DNA of 64,000 nucleotides, from contig CAJFVO010000001.1 in the NCBI GenBank assembly GCA_904420555.1, positions 186,001 through 250,000 of the forward strand, in the 5' to 3' direction. Source of the stretch: Candidatus Heritagella intestinalis (GTDB lineage Bacteria > Bacillota > Clostridia > Oscillospirales > Acutalibacteraceae). The notes under the pieces were generated by a model, which did no database searches, was not told where the DNA came from, and saw only the letters and a list, made by a program, of their open reading frames with translations. Shown one piece after another: positions 48,032-56,562 of the stretch. Each line of letters starts with the position of its first letter. Position 1 is the first letter of the stretch. Made by a program: the position numbers and the translations under genes.

Positions 48032-49357
48032 TTATTCTCCGCAGCTGCCCTTCTCAGAGCAGAACTTCACGGTTTTTCCTTCGAGAATCATGTTGGTGGT
48101 GCGCACGGCGCACATTTTGCCGCACATAGAGCAGGTGTGGCGCTCGGCAGGGGGCGTGGACTCATAGTAGCGGCGGGCCTTATCCGGGTCCAGGGCCAGG
48201 CGGAACATCTCGTCCCAATCCAGCTTGTGGCGAGCCGTGGACATCTCGTTGTCGCGATCCCGGGCGCCGGGGAGGCCGTTGGCAATATCAGCGGCGTGGG
48301 CGGCGATTTTGGAGGCGATAATGCCCTCCCGCACGTCGTCCAGATCCGGCAGGCGCAGGTGCTCCGCCGGGGTCACATAGCAGAGGAAGTTGGCTCCGTT
48401 GGAAGCGGCAATGGCCCCGCCAATGGCGGAAGTGATGTGGTCATAACCGGGGGCGATGTCCGTGACAATGGGGCCCAGCACATAGAAAGGTGCGCCGTGG
48501 CAGATGCGCTTTTCCATCTGCATATTGGCGGCAATTTCGTTCATGGCCATGTGGCCGGGGCCCTCCACCAGCACCTGGACATCAGCGTCCCAGGCCCGCT
48601 TGGTCAGGTGGCCGATTTCAATGAGCTCGGAAATCTGGCCTGCGTCGGAGCTGTCGTCAATGCAGCCGGGGCGCAGGGCGTCGCCGATGGAGATGGTTAC
48701 ATCGTGGGCCCGGAGAATTTCCAGCACATCGTCATAGCGCTCGAAGAAGGGGTTTTCGTTGCCGGTCATCATCATCCAGGCAAAGAGCAGGGAGCCGCCC
48801 CGGGAGACGATATTCATTCGGCGGCCCTCCCGGCGGAAGGCCTCTACGGCTCGGCGGTTGATGCCGGCATGGATGGTCATAAAATCCACGCCCTCCTTGG
48901 CATGGGCTTCCACTACCCGGAGAAAATCATCGGCAGTGATGTCCAGCAGGTCCTTCTCCAAATAGCCGATGGCGTCGTACATGGGCACGGTGCCGATCAT
49001 GGCCGGGGAGTACTCCACAAGCTTCTCCCGGAACACCCGGGTCTTGCCGTAGTTGGACAAATCCATAATGGACTCGGCCCCCATCTCCACGGACATCTTC
49101 ACCTTTTCCATTTCCAGGTCATAGTCCTTGGCGTCGCCGGAAATGCCCAGGTTTACGTTGATTTTGGTTTTCAGGCCGTCGCCGATGCCCTCGGCGGAAA
49201 GGGACGTATGGTGGATATTGGCCGGGATGGCAATGGTGCCGGCGGCCACCCGCTCCCGAATCCATTCCGGCTCCCGGCGTTCCTTCTCCGCAACCGTCTG
49301 CATCTGGGGGGTGACAATCCCCATTTTCGCGGCTTCCATCTGGGTCTTATAGTTCAT
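48032..49357 (-). CDS. thiC: Phosphomethylpyrimidine synthase ThiC
   Basis: Radical SAM enzyme that rearranges AIR (aminoimidazole ribotide) into the HMP-P pyrimidine of thiamine. 441 aa, the shorter anaerobe type. The Fe-S site is the C-terminal [11 protein letters not shown] (C-x2-C-x3-C). Other motifs are [50 protein letters not shown] and [15 protein letters not shown]. Last gene of thiSFGHEC, overlapping the ThiE-like gene by 11 nt. Regulated by the TPP riboswitch in front of thiS. Confidence 0.97.
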   Translation of the reverse strand: MNYKTQMEAAKMGIVTPQMQTVAEKERREPEWIRERVAAGTIAIPANIHHTSLSAEGIGDGLKTKINVNLGISGDAKDYDLEMEKVKMSVEMGAESIMDLSNYGKTRVFREKLVEYSPAMIGTVPMYDAIGYLEKDLLDITADDFLRVVEAHAKEGVDFMTIHAGINRRAVEAFRREGRRMNIVSRGGSLLFAWMMMTGNENPFFERYDDVLEILRAHDVTISIGDALRPGCIDDSSDAGQISELIEIGHLTKRAWDADVQVLVEGPGHMAMNEIAANMQMEKRICHGAPFYVLGPIVTDIAPGYDHITSAIGGAIAASNGANFLCYVTPAEHLRLPDLDDVREGIIASKIAAHAADIANGLPGARDRDNEMSTARHKLDWDEMFRLALDPDKARRYYESTPPAERHTCSMCGKMCAVRTTNMILEGKTVKFCSEKGSCGE

Positions 49358-49964
49358 ATGCCGTTTCCTCCTGATGATAAAATTTTTCTATTAGCTGAAC
49401 AGGATTTGCTGTTTTCATTAGCGCGCTCATGACGCAGTATCCTGCGGCCCCGGCCTGAAGCACCTGGGGAACCCTCTCCGGCGTGATGCCGCCGATGGCA
49501 TACACCGGCTGCCGGGCGGCTTCACACACCTGCCGCAAAAAATCCAAGCCCCGTGCCGGGACGCCTTTTTTGCAGTCCGTGGGGAACACATGGCCGGCAA
49601 TGAGATAGGCGGCGGGGCTCTCCCGCAGAGCGGCGGCTTCTTCCGGCGCGTGAACCGACACGCCGAAACCGCACTCCCCTGCCCCGCGTAAATTCCGGTT
49701 GGCAAAGGAGAGCTGCACCCCGCAGCCCGGCAGGGTCCAGCCGGGAACCGGGCCGTTACAGGTCAGGGGCACCCCCGCTTTTTGACAGAGGGGCAGCAGC
49801 CGCTTTACCAAGGCTTCATACTCCGAAAGGGGCAAATCCTTTTCCCGCAGAATCACCCGGGCGGGCTTCATGGAGAGGATCGCCTCCATCTGCCAGAAAA
49901 AATCCCCTTCACAGGCGGTGCGCTGGGTGACGCACACCAACCGGTGCTTCTCTTTCTTACACAT
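49347..49964 (-). CDS. Thiamine phosphate synthase ThiE / TenI-like protein
   Basis: Protein of 205 aa with the ThiE/TenI TIM-barrel fold. ThiE joins the thiazole and pyrimidine phosphates; TenI aromatises the thiazole. Here the strand [19 protein letters not shown] has ILREKDL, closer to TenI than to the QLRDK of ThiE, while [34 protein letters not shown] and [11 protein letters not shown] are shared by both. Overlaps ThiH by 8 nt (ATGTGTAA) and thiC by 11 nt. No other ThiE is in the window, so it may carry either role. Confidence 0.82.
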   Translation of the reverse strand: MCKKEKHRLVCVTQRTACEGDFFWQMEAILSMKPARVILREKDLPLSEYEALVKRLLPLCQKAGVPLTCNGPVPGWTLPGCGVQLSFANRNLRGAGECGFGVSVHAPEEAAALRESPAAYLIAGHVFPTDCKKGVPARGLDFLRQVCEAARQPVYAIGGITPERVPQVLQAGAAGYCVMSALMKTANPVQLIEKFYHQEETAYEL

Positions 49965-51111
49965 AGATGTAATCCGCCATCACCGGCTGGAGGCCCTTCT
50001 CCTCAATAGCCCGGTAGATTTCCTCAAAAGAGCGGCCGTCCGAAATCTCAAACTGCTCATCGCCCTTGCCCTCGCCGCTGTGGTCGCCGATACCGGTGGA
50101 GACCCCTGCGGAAATTTTCGTGGCGGCGATGTTGATGATGTTGTCCCGGAACCCGGCCCGCTCCCGGGAGGAGATGGTGATGCTGGCAAAGGGCATAAAG
50201 AGCCGGTAGGCGCAGATCACTTGGAGAAGCTGGCGCTCGTGGACGTCCTTGGGATTGATTTTGTCGTTGTTGATAATGGGGCGCAGCCGGGGGCAGGAGA
50301 AGGCGATCTCCGCCTGGGGATACTTCCGCTGCAGCAGCCAGCCGTGAAGGCCGGTAGCGAACGCGTCCTTGCGGAAATCGTCCAGCCCCAGCAGAGCGGC
50401 CAATCCTACGCCCCGCATCCCGCCCATCAGGGCCCGTTCCTGGGCATTAAAGCGGTACGGGAAAATCCGCTTGTGGCCGCCCAGGTGCAGGGTGGCGTAT
50501 TTATCGGAATTGTAGGTCTCCTGGAACACGGTGACGTAGTCCACGCCGCAGGAGTGGAGGTACGCATACTCGTCGGAATTCACCGGGTAAATCTCAATGC
50601 CCACCACCCGGAAATATTTCCGGGCCAGCTTACAGGCTTCGCCGATGTAATTCACCGGGGAAGCGCTGCGGCTTTCGCCGGTGAGAATCAAAATCTCCTG
50701 CAGCCCCGTATCGGAAATGGCCTTCATTTCCTTTTCCATTTCCTCGGCGTTGAGTTTGGCCCGGCGAATTTTGTTGTGGCAGTTAAAGCCGCAGTAGATG
50801 CAGTAATTTTCGCAGTAGTTGGCAATGTACAGGGGGGTAAACATCATAACGGAATTGCCGAAATGCTTCCGGGTCTCCTGCTGGGCCCGGTGGGCCATTT
50901 CTTCCAGGAAGGGGTCTGCCGCCGGGGAAAGGAGGGCGGCGAAATCTTCGGGGGAGAGCACGTCTTTTTGCAGGGCACGGCGCACGTCGGCAGCCGTATA
51001 GCTGTCAAAATCGCACTGGTTCATCCGGGAAATCACCGTATCCTGGATGTCGGAGTCAATTTGCTCCATTCCCGGCTGGTACTCCATGTGGTTGGTATGT
51101 TGGTCGATCAT
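49957..51111 (-). CDS. thiH: 2-iminoacetate synthase ThiH
   Basis: Radical SAM tyrosine lyase giving dehydroglycine for thiazole formation in anaerobes. 384 aa. The cluster motif is YCENYCIYCGFNCHN (C-x3-C-x2-C), then LILTGESRSASPVNYI, IEIYPVNSDEYAYLHSCGVD and FNAQERALMGGMRGVGLAALLGLDD. GAAAGG lies upstream of ATG 51111. It is separated from thiG by 250 nt, unlike the other thi genes, yet remains in order. Confidence 0.95.
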   Translation of the reverse strand: MIDQHTNHMEYQPGMEQIDSDIQDTVISRMNQCDFDSYTAADVRRALQKDVLSPEDFAALLSPAADPFLEEMAHRAQQETRKHFGNSVMMFTPLYIANYCENYCIYCGFNCHNKIRRAKLNAEEMEKEMKAISDTGLQEILILTGESRSASPVNYIGEACKLARKYFRVVGIEIYPVNSDEYAYLHSCGVDYVTVFQETYNSDKYATLHLGGHKRIFPYRFNAQERALMGGMRGVGLAALLGLDDFRKDAFATGLHGWLLQRKYPQAEIAFSCPRLRPIINNDKINPKDVHERQLLQVICAYRLFMPFASITISSRERAGFRDNIINIAATKISAGVSTGIGDHSGEGKGDEQFEISDGRSFEEIYRAIEEKGLQPVMADYIYV

Positions 51112-51361
51112 GAAGGCGTTTCCTTCTTTCGTTAATATTTATCGTAGAGGCATATCTGGGGCTACGTCTATTTTGAAAGCCTGCTCCTCGTCAGCCCTCG
51201 TGCTGCTTTGCAGCTCTTGGGGCAATGTTTAATGCAGGCTTCGCCTGTTTTGGGGGCTCCTCGCCCCCTTGCCCCCTCGCCAAAAGGACTAAGTCCCTTT
51301 GGAATCCGTATAGTCGCGGGGAAGTCACATCGATTTTCTAGCTTCTACCACGCGTACGGTT
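51112..51361. other. Non-coding spacer between thiG and thiH
   Basis: 250 nt interrupts an otherwise tight thi operon. It holds TCCAAAGGGACT against TCCTTTTGG (about 51278-51302), a GC-rich GGGGGCTCCTCGCCCCC hairpin (51254-51270) and CTTCGCCTG repeats. No gene is evident; the protein frames here end quickly. It may have been inserted after the operon formed. Confidence 0.5.
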
Positions 51362-52129
51362 TTAGTCCTGCAGGAACCCAGTCAAGGGGGAAGACGCTGC
51401 CGCGCCCTTTTCCATCACCCGGCCCAGGCCGGACAGGTAAGCGGTACGGCCCGCCTCAATGGCCTTTTTGAAGGCTTCCGCCATGGCGGGGATATCCCCC
51501 GCGGTGGCAATGGCCGTATTGGCCATCACGGCCGCAGCGCCCATCTCCATGGCCTCGCAGGCCTGGGAGGGCCGGCCAATGCCCGCATCCACAATAATGG
51601 GCAGGTCAATCTCATCAATGAGAATCTGGATAAACTCCCGAGTGGCCAAGCCCTTATTGGAGCCAATGGGTGCCGCCAGGGGCATGACGCAGGCCGCGCC
51701 GGCATTGACCAAATCCCGGGCCACGTTCAGATCGGGGTACATATAGGGCATCACCACAAAGCCCTCTTTGGCTAGAATCTCTGTGGCGCGGATGGTCTCC
51801 TGATTGTCGGGAAGCAGGTATTTGGAGTCCCGCATAATCTCAATCTTCACAAAATCGCCGCAGCCGCACTCCCGGGCCAGCCGGGCAATGCGCACCGCCT
51901 CTTCGGCGTTCCGAGCGCCGGAGGTGTTGGGCAGCAGGGTGACGCCTTCCGGAATATAATCCAGAATGTTGGCAGTGCCGCCTTCATTGGCCCGGCGCAG
52001 GGCCAATGTGATAATCTGTGCGCCGGCGTGCTCTACCGCCGCCTTGATGAGCTCCAGGGAATACTTGCCGGAGCCAAGGATAAAGCGGGACTGAAAGGAA
52101 TGCCCGCCAAGAATCAATTCATCATTCAT
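51362..52129 (-). CDS. thiG: Thiazole synthase ThiG
   Basis: Assembles the thiazole phosphate from DXP, dehydroglycine and ThiS thiocarboxylate. 255 aa. Motifs: [64 protein letters not shown], and [11 protein letters not shown] with [20 protein letters not shown]. The Schiff-base Lys lies in [17 protein letters not shown] precedes ATG 52129. Fourth gene of thiSFG..., 80 nt after thiF. Confidence 0.97.
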   Translation of the reverse strand: MNDELILGGHSFQSRFILGSGKYSLELIKAAVEHAGAQIITLALRRANEGGTANILDYIPEGVTLLPNTSGARNAEEAVRIARLARECGCGDFVKIEIMRDSKYLLPDNQETIRATEILAKEGFVVMPYMYPDLNVARDLVNAGAACVMPLAAPIGSNKGLATREFIQILIDEIDLPIIVDAGIGRPSQACEAMEMGAAAVMANTAIATAGDIPAMAEAFKKAIEAGRTAYLSGLGRVMEKGAAASSPLTGFLQD

Positions 52130-52209
52130 AAGTAAGACCTCCTGATTGATTTCACACCGCCGCCAGAAAGCGGCAGCGCCAAATTTCGAGAAATTTCGCG
52201 GCACAAGGC

Positions 52210-52845
52210 TTAAGGTGTTTCATCCCCCAGCAGAAGCCGCAGAACCATATGGGCCTGATGGCCCGCGCACACGCTGACCCGGGAAGCGGTCAGGCTGCCG
52301 CTGGTGGCCACATCGGTTTCCCCATCCCCGCAGAGATAGAGCCGGTTCATGGCGCGAACCGTTTGGATGGTATTGGCGGAGCCTGTGCCCGCCATGCCGG
52401 AGCCGGACACCACCACCGTATGGGGAAGTTCCGTCAACGCGGTTTCAATGAGCATGGCCTTTTCCTCCGGCCGGTCAAAGGCCTCGCAGAGAACCGAACA
52501 CCCAGCGAAAATCTCCGGGAGATTTTCCGGGGTGAGGCGCACGGGATGCAGCTCACAGGACAGCCACGGGTCAATGCGGCGGAGGGTTTCCGCCAAGGCA
52601 TCGGTTTTATAGCGGCCGAGCTGCTCTGCAAAATACTGCTGCCGGTGCAGGTTGGTCACGTCCACCCGGTCAAAGTCTGCCAGCACCAGCTTCCCAACTC
52701 CCAATCTTGCCAAAGAAACGGCAATGTGAGAGCCCAAACCGCCCAGGCCAGCGATGCCCACCACGGCGCTTTCCAGCTGGCGGACAACTGCTTCTCCCTG
52801 GCGCTCTACACGGGCCCGGCGCAGCTCTTCACGAGAAAGGGCCAT
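52210..52845 (-). CDS. thiF: ThiS adenylyltransferase ThiF
   Basis: Activates the C-terminus of ThiS with ATP. Short clostridial form, 211 aa, with the E1-like Rossmann motif [20 protein letters not shown], the [16 protein letters not shown] region binding ATP and magnesium, and [13 protein letters not shown]. It lacks the longer C-terminal domain of MoeB. The ATG follows the ThiS stop by 3 nt with GGGAGGGG upstream, so both are coupled. Confidence 0.93.
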   Translation of the reverse strand: MALSREELRRARVERQGEAVVRQLESAVVGIAGLGGLGSHIAVSLARLGVGKLVLADFDRVDVTNLHRQQYFAEQLGRYKTDALAETLRRIDPWLSCELHPVRLTPENLPEIFAGCSVLCEAFDRPEEKAMLIETALTELPHTVVVSGSGMAGTGSANTIQTVRAMNRLYLCGDGETDVATSGSLTASRVSVCAGHQAHMVLRLLLGDETP

Positions 52846-52848
52846 GGG

Positions 52849-53043
52849 TCAACCCCCTCCCACAAAGTGGACAATCTCCACGGTATCTTCTTCCCGAAGC
52901 AGCTCCTTGTCAAAATCCGCCCGCCGGACAATCTGGCCGTTGCGCTCCACGGCCACTCGCTCCGGCTGATAGCCCTGCTCCAGCAAAAAGGCCCGGACAG
53001 ATACCGGCGCTTCCAGATGGATTTCTTTTCCGCTGCACTTCAT
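52849..53043 (-). CDS. thiS: Sulfur carrier protein ThiS
   Basis: Ubiquitin-like carrier of 64 aa. Its C-terminus, VEIVHFVGGG, provides the glycine tail that is turned into a thiocarboxylate. Central VAVERNGQIVRRADFDKELL is typical. The extra third Gly is seen in related species. First gene of the thi operon, with AGGAGG 6 nt before the ATG. Confidence 0.94.
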   Translation of the reverse strand: MKCSGKEIHLEAPVSVRAFLLEQGYQPERVAVERNGQIVRRADFDKELLREEDTVEIVHFVGGG

Positions 53044-53072
53044 TCTCCTGCACCTCCTGTATTACAAACAAA

Positions 53073-53101
53073 AAAGCCGGCTCCCATTCCCGGGAACCGG
53101 C
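53073..53101 (-). terminator. TPP riboswitch expression-platform terminator
   Basis: GCCGG-TTCCC pairs with GGGA-CCGGC, followed by six T, 30 nt upstream of thiS. It would form when the aptamer binds TPP, stopping transcription. Confidence 0.88.
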
Positions 53102-53125
53102 CTAACATGCGCTTGCATATTCTTT

Positions 53126-53210
53126 CAGCTTCCCTACCATGGTCTTAACCAACAGGTTCAATGGGTTGGGCCGCGCCCTCTCAGCCGCCTATAGCGGCAC
53201 CCCAGCTTCT
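53126..53210 (-). ncRNA. TPP riboswitch (THI box)
   Basis: Minus strand shows the THI box: GGGGTGCC, GGCTGAGAGGGC, AACCCATTGAACCTG and GGTAGGGAAGCTG in order. AGCT at each end can form P1. Followed by a terminator and thiS. The aptamer binds thiamine pyrophosphate and controls thiSFGHEC. Confidence 0.95.
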
Positions 53211-53215
53211 TTTTC

Positions 53216-53244
53216 AGTATAAGCTTTCCGTGCAGTCTTGTCAA
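53216..53244 (-). promoter_or_regulatory. Promoter of the thi operon
   Basis: TTGACA (53239-53244), 17-nt spacer, TATACT (53216-53221), directly ahead of the TPP riboswitch. Confidence 0.85.
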
Positions 53245-53375
53245 GAACCTTTCCCCTGGGCAAAGCCCTCACAAAATTCCAAAAACTTCACAAAAAAGTA
53301 CTATCTTTTCGCAAATCAGATTTATATGATACTCTCAGATTGATTTTTAGCTTCCCCTGAAAGGACGGGAAATCT

Positions 53376-54494
53376 ATGACAAACTTCGCAAAACTTCACG
53401 AAGACGTCTGCTTTAAAAAGGCCGGCGGAAAAGTCATCTGGCAGCCCCGTATTGGCTGCTGGATTGACGACAAGCTCTTTGAAGACGGTGAATTGCCCGG
53501 AAAATACAAGGGCATGACCAAGGCGGAAATTTACCGGGATTTGGGCTGCTCTGCCCGGATCTATGAGTACAACGACTGCTTCTATCCCGTATATGACGAC
53601 ACCATCCGGTATACCAGCAAAACCGAAGGGGACTTGCAGACAGACACCTTTGAGACCCCTGTGGGAACCGTCACCCACATCACCAAAAGCACTCCCAGCA
53701 GCTGGGCCCGTCTCACTGTAAAGGAGTGGGTCTGCACCGAGGAGGACTTGAAAGTCTTTACCTATATTGAGCAGCACACCAACTGGGCTTTTTCCCAGGA
53801 AACCTTTGATAAGGTTCACGCGGAGTGGGGCGATCTGGGCGCGCCCACGATTTTCATCCCCCGGGTGTCTGTGCAGCGGCTGTATATTGACCTGATGGGC
53901 GTGGAAGAAGCCGTATACGCCATGATGGATTATCCCGAGACAGTGGAAGCGTATTTCGCCGCCCTGCGGGAATGCCACTTGCGCCTCATTGACGTCATCA
54001 ACCCCTCCCCTGTCCGCATTATCAACTTTGGCGACAACATTCATTCCGGCACCCTGTCCCCCTCCCTGTTTGAAAAATATGTGCTTCCGGAATACCAAAT
54101 CCGCTGTGAGCGCCTGCATCAGGCGGGAAAATTTATCTGCTCCCACTTTGACGGCGACAACCGGGGCCTGATGGAATTCTATCAGCAGACCGGGCTGGAC
54201 GGCATCGAGGCCATCACCCCGGTTCCCCAGGGTGACGTAACTTTGGAGGAGATGCATCAGGCTCTGGGAGATATGGTCCTTCTGGATGGTATCCCCGCTG
54301 TCTATTTTGACGAGGAATATCCGGAAGAGGTATTGGTGGACTGTGTCCATAAAATCCTGGACCTCTTTGCCCCCAATCTGATTCTGGGAATTTCCGATGA
54401 GATTTCCTCCACCGGCGACATTGAGCGCATCCGCCTGGTAGGAAAGATTGTCGATGAATACAACCGGAATCTCTCGGCCTCTCAGGAATCCTGA
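53376..54494 (+). CDS. Uroporphyrinogen decarboxylase-family protein (corrinoid methyltransferase-like)
   Basis: 372-aa protein with the URO-D barrel fold. It lacks typical HemE motifs and fits the MtaA/MtbA/CmuA-like branch, enzymes that move methyl groups between corrinoid proteins and thiols. A candidate zinc site is His and Cys in FICSHFDGDNRGLM with the Asp-rich DGIEAITPVPQGDV and a Glu in YFDEEYPEE. No corrinoid protein or other methyltransferase subunit is nearby. AAAGGA precedes the ATG; a promoter was not firmly found. A terminator follows. Confidence 0.78.
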   Translation: MTNFAKLHEDVCFKKAGGKVIWQPRIGCWIDDKLFEDGELPGKYKGMTKAEIYRDLGCSARIYEYNDCFYPVYDDTIRYTSKTEGDLQTDTFETPVGTVTHITKSTPSSWARLTVKEWVCTEEDLKVFTYIEQHTNWAFSQETFDKVHAEWGDLGAPTIFIPRVSVQRLYIDLMGVEEAVYAMMDYPETVEAYFAALRECHLRLIDVINPSPVRIINFGDNIHSGTLSPSLFEKYVLPEYQIRCERLHQAGKFICSHFDGDNRGLMEFYQQTGLDGIEAITPVPQGDVTLEEMHQALGDMVLLDGIPAVYFDEEYPEEVLVDCVHKILDLFAPNLILGISDEISSTGDIERIRLVGKIVDEYNRNLSASQES

Positions 54495-54524
54495 CGCACC
54501 ATACAATAGCATCACAAACATCCA

Positions 54525-54557
54525 GAAGGGCGGCTCCCCATGCAGGAGCCGCCCTTC
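54525..54557. terminator. Terminator between UroD-like gene and unknown gene
   Basis: GAAGGGCGGCTCC pairs with GGAGCCGCCCTTC, perfect 13 bp, with T-rich ends on both strands. It lies between convergent stop codons. Confidence 0.85.
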
Positions 54558-54570
54558 TTCTTGTGCTGCC

Positions 54571-55803
54571 TTAATCTTTCCACCACTCTTCTTCCGGGGA
54601 ACGCAGCGGCGGCTCTTCCGGGAACAGCATTTCGTACAGGCCGTCGGTAAAAGTAAATTCTTTGCGCAGGGACTGCACCTTTTCCATGGCCCTTTCCCGC
54701 TCTCCCTGGGAAATTTCTCCCTGCTGGGCTGTCAGCAGCATGGTTCCCTTTTCCAGAAGGTCGTAGGCCAGCGTGGTCTCATAGCCGTGATACTCCAAAA
54801 GTTTGGCTCGGATAGCATAGCCCAATAAATTGCCCTCTAAGCTGTTCAGAGGCTGGAGGTTGCTATCCCAAAACCATGGGTCGAGGGCCCAGCCGCTGGG
54901 GTTCGCGTACCAGCAATCGTCCAAGAACACGATTCTTTCCGTTTTTTGTTTGACCGCGCGGCTGATAAGGTCATCCGCCCGGAATTTCGGCTCGCCCAAA
55001 ATAAAAACAGCATCCCGTCCGGCAAGGAAGGCGTCTTCCGGGGTCTCCCAGCGTTCAAAGGCCATCCCGCCATAGCCGAATGTTCTCGCCAGCCCCTCTA
55101 ACGCTGCGATCTCCTCATCTTCATTCCAAAACCGAGGGCTGTCGGGAAGGAACACCCGCATTCTGACAGGGAATTTCCGCACCTGGGTTAAGTAATAATA
55201 AAGCACAAACGGGATAAACTTCCACAGCTTTGACTTTTCCCGCAGATCAGAAGGAGAGATGTTCTCCTGGAACACCACCACCCGGAAAAGGCCCTTGTGG
55301 CTTTCAGGAAAAAGCTTCTGTATTTTGTAGAAAAGGCCATTGAGAGACTGGAACGCTTCCTCCCCGTCTGGGGTTACCCGCCCTTTTTCGTTCATAATGC
55401 CCAGTTCCTGCAAAGGCGGAATCTCCCGCCATTCCTCCAAGGGGTCTGGATGTTTCCAGCGGTAGGCCATCCCTTCCTGCGGGGAAAGGGCCTGTTGGGA
55501 AACGGAAACCTCCCCTTCTTCCGAGACTTCCAGCGTCCAATGGAATTCCGGGGTAAAGGCCAGCAGGCGGCGGTAAACCTTTGGGAACCGAGCCGAAAGA
55601 TATGCGGAAAACCGCGCATCAGCTGGAATTCGCTGAAGAGAAGTGCTTTCTCCAACGCACCGCTCCGCCAAATAGCTCCAGCGGGTATCCCGGCAGATAT
55701 AAATTTTTTGGTATCTTTCCTTTGGATTCCACGGGCTATAAAGACAGAAGGTTGTGGGCTTCTCTTTCAGTAACTGCTGCAAAACATCAAAGGCCTTTTT
55801 CAT
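54571..55803 (-). CDS. Protein of unknown function (410 aa)
   Basis: No family was recognised. The protein is soluble, rich in Trp and Phe. The first half (to about 200) has SARFPKVYRRLLAFTPEFHW and SVSQQALSPQEGMAYRWKHP. The second half contains LFRVVVFQENISP, KFPVRMRVFLPDSPRF, GRDAVFILGEPKFRADDLI and KTERIVFLDDCWYANPSGW, suggesting Rossmann-like strands with Asp-Asp. It ends in helices (QGERERAMEKVQSLRK). GGAGGGAG precedes ATG 55803. It follows comF by 19 nt on the same strand. No signal or membrane segment. Confidence 0.6.
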   Translation of the reverse strand: MKKAFDVLQQLLKEKPTTFCLYSPWNPKERYQKIYICRDTRWSYLAERCVGESTSLQRIPADARFSAYLSARFPKVYRRLLAFTPEFHWTLEVSEEGEVSVSQQALSPQEGMAYRWKHPDPLEEWREIPPLQELGIMNEKGRVTPDGEEAFQSLNGLFYKIQKLFPESHKGLFRVVVFQENISPSDLREKSKLWKFIPFVLYYYLTQVRKFPVRMRVFLPDSPRFWNEDEEIAALEGLARTFGYGGMAFERWETPEDAFLAGRDAVFILGEPKFRADDLISRAVKQKTERIVFLDDCWYANPSGWALDPWFWDSNLQPLNSLEGNLLGYAIRAKLLEYHGYETTLAYDLLEKGTMLLTAQQGEISQGERERAMEKVQSLRKEFTFTDGLYEMLFPEEPPLRSPEEEWWKD

Positions 55804-55822
55804 AAAAAACTCCCTCCAATTT

Positions 55823-56485
55823 TCATATATCCAACAGAGATTCCGCAATCGCACCGCAGAAAACCTCTTTAGCGCCCGCCTGAAGCAGGCAGGAAGCACA
55901 CTCCAGCATGGTAGCCCCGGTGGTGACAATATCATCAATCAACAGGATGGTTTTGCCTCGGACCTTTTTATTGTCCGCCAGGTATACATTCCGGACATTC
56001 TCCCAGCGCTGGGCGGCATTCAGTTCATGCTGAGGCTGGTTGTTGACGACCTTTTCCAGCAATTTCCGACAGGGACGGCCAATGGCTTTCGCTACCTTTC
56101 TGGCCACCAACTCCGACTGGTCATACCCCCGCTCCTTCCGCCGCTTCCGGGAAACAGGAACCCAGCACACCACATCCACCGTCTGCCAGCGAGGCGGCAG
56201 GGCCAGAGTCAAGGCCTGCGCAAAGCCTGCCGCCCGCTCTTTCCTCCCTCGGAATTTATATTGCAGGATGGCTTGCCGTGCCTGGCCTTCATAGGCGTAA
56301 ACCGATACGCAGAATAGGGAAAACTCCGGCTCCTCTAATAAGCGGAACCGGGCCTGGGGCGGGTTATTCTTCAGACAGGAATCGCAGACCCGGCGGCCAC
56401 CGGCTGTCATTTTGCCGCACAAGGCACAGCGGGCCGGGAAAATCAGGGAAAGAAGTTTTTCTTTTAACGAGACACCGGTGCGCAT
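55823..56485 (-). CDS. comF: ComF-family phosphoribosyltransferase-like protein
   Basis: ComF homologue, 220 aa. N-terminal zinc ribbon CALCGKMTAGGRRVCDSC (C-x2-C, C-x2-C), then QAILQYKFRGRKERA, WVPVSRKRRKERGYDQSELVA and the PRPP loop ILLIDDIVTTGATMLECA. ComF is a DNA-uptake motor partner in competent bacteria, but many non-competent Firmicutes keep it. Directly downstream of recD2 (77 nt) and upstream of the 410-aa protein. Confidence 0.9.
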   Translation of the reverse strand: MRTGVSLKEKLLSLIFPARCALCGKMTAGGRRVCDSCLKNNPPQARFRLLEEPEFSLFCVSVYAYEGQARQAILQYKFRGRKERAAGFAQALTLALPPRWQTVDVVCWVPVSRKRRKERGYDQSELVARKVAKAIGRPCRKLLEKVVNNQPQHELNAAQRWENVRNVYLADNKKVRGKTILLIDDIVTTGATMLECASCLLQAGAKEVFCGAIAESLLDI

Positions 56486-56562
56486 GGGTCATTTCCCCTT
56501 TTTGAATCACGTTTCATTGCAGATACAAGAGCCGTATCCCATTGGCCAAACAGAAAAAGCAA

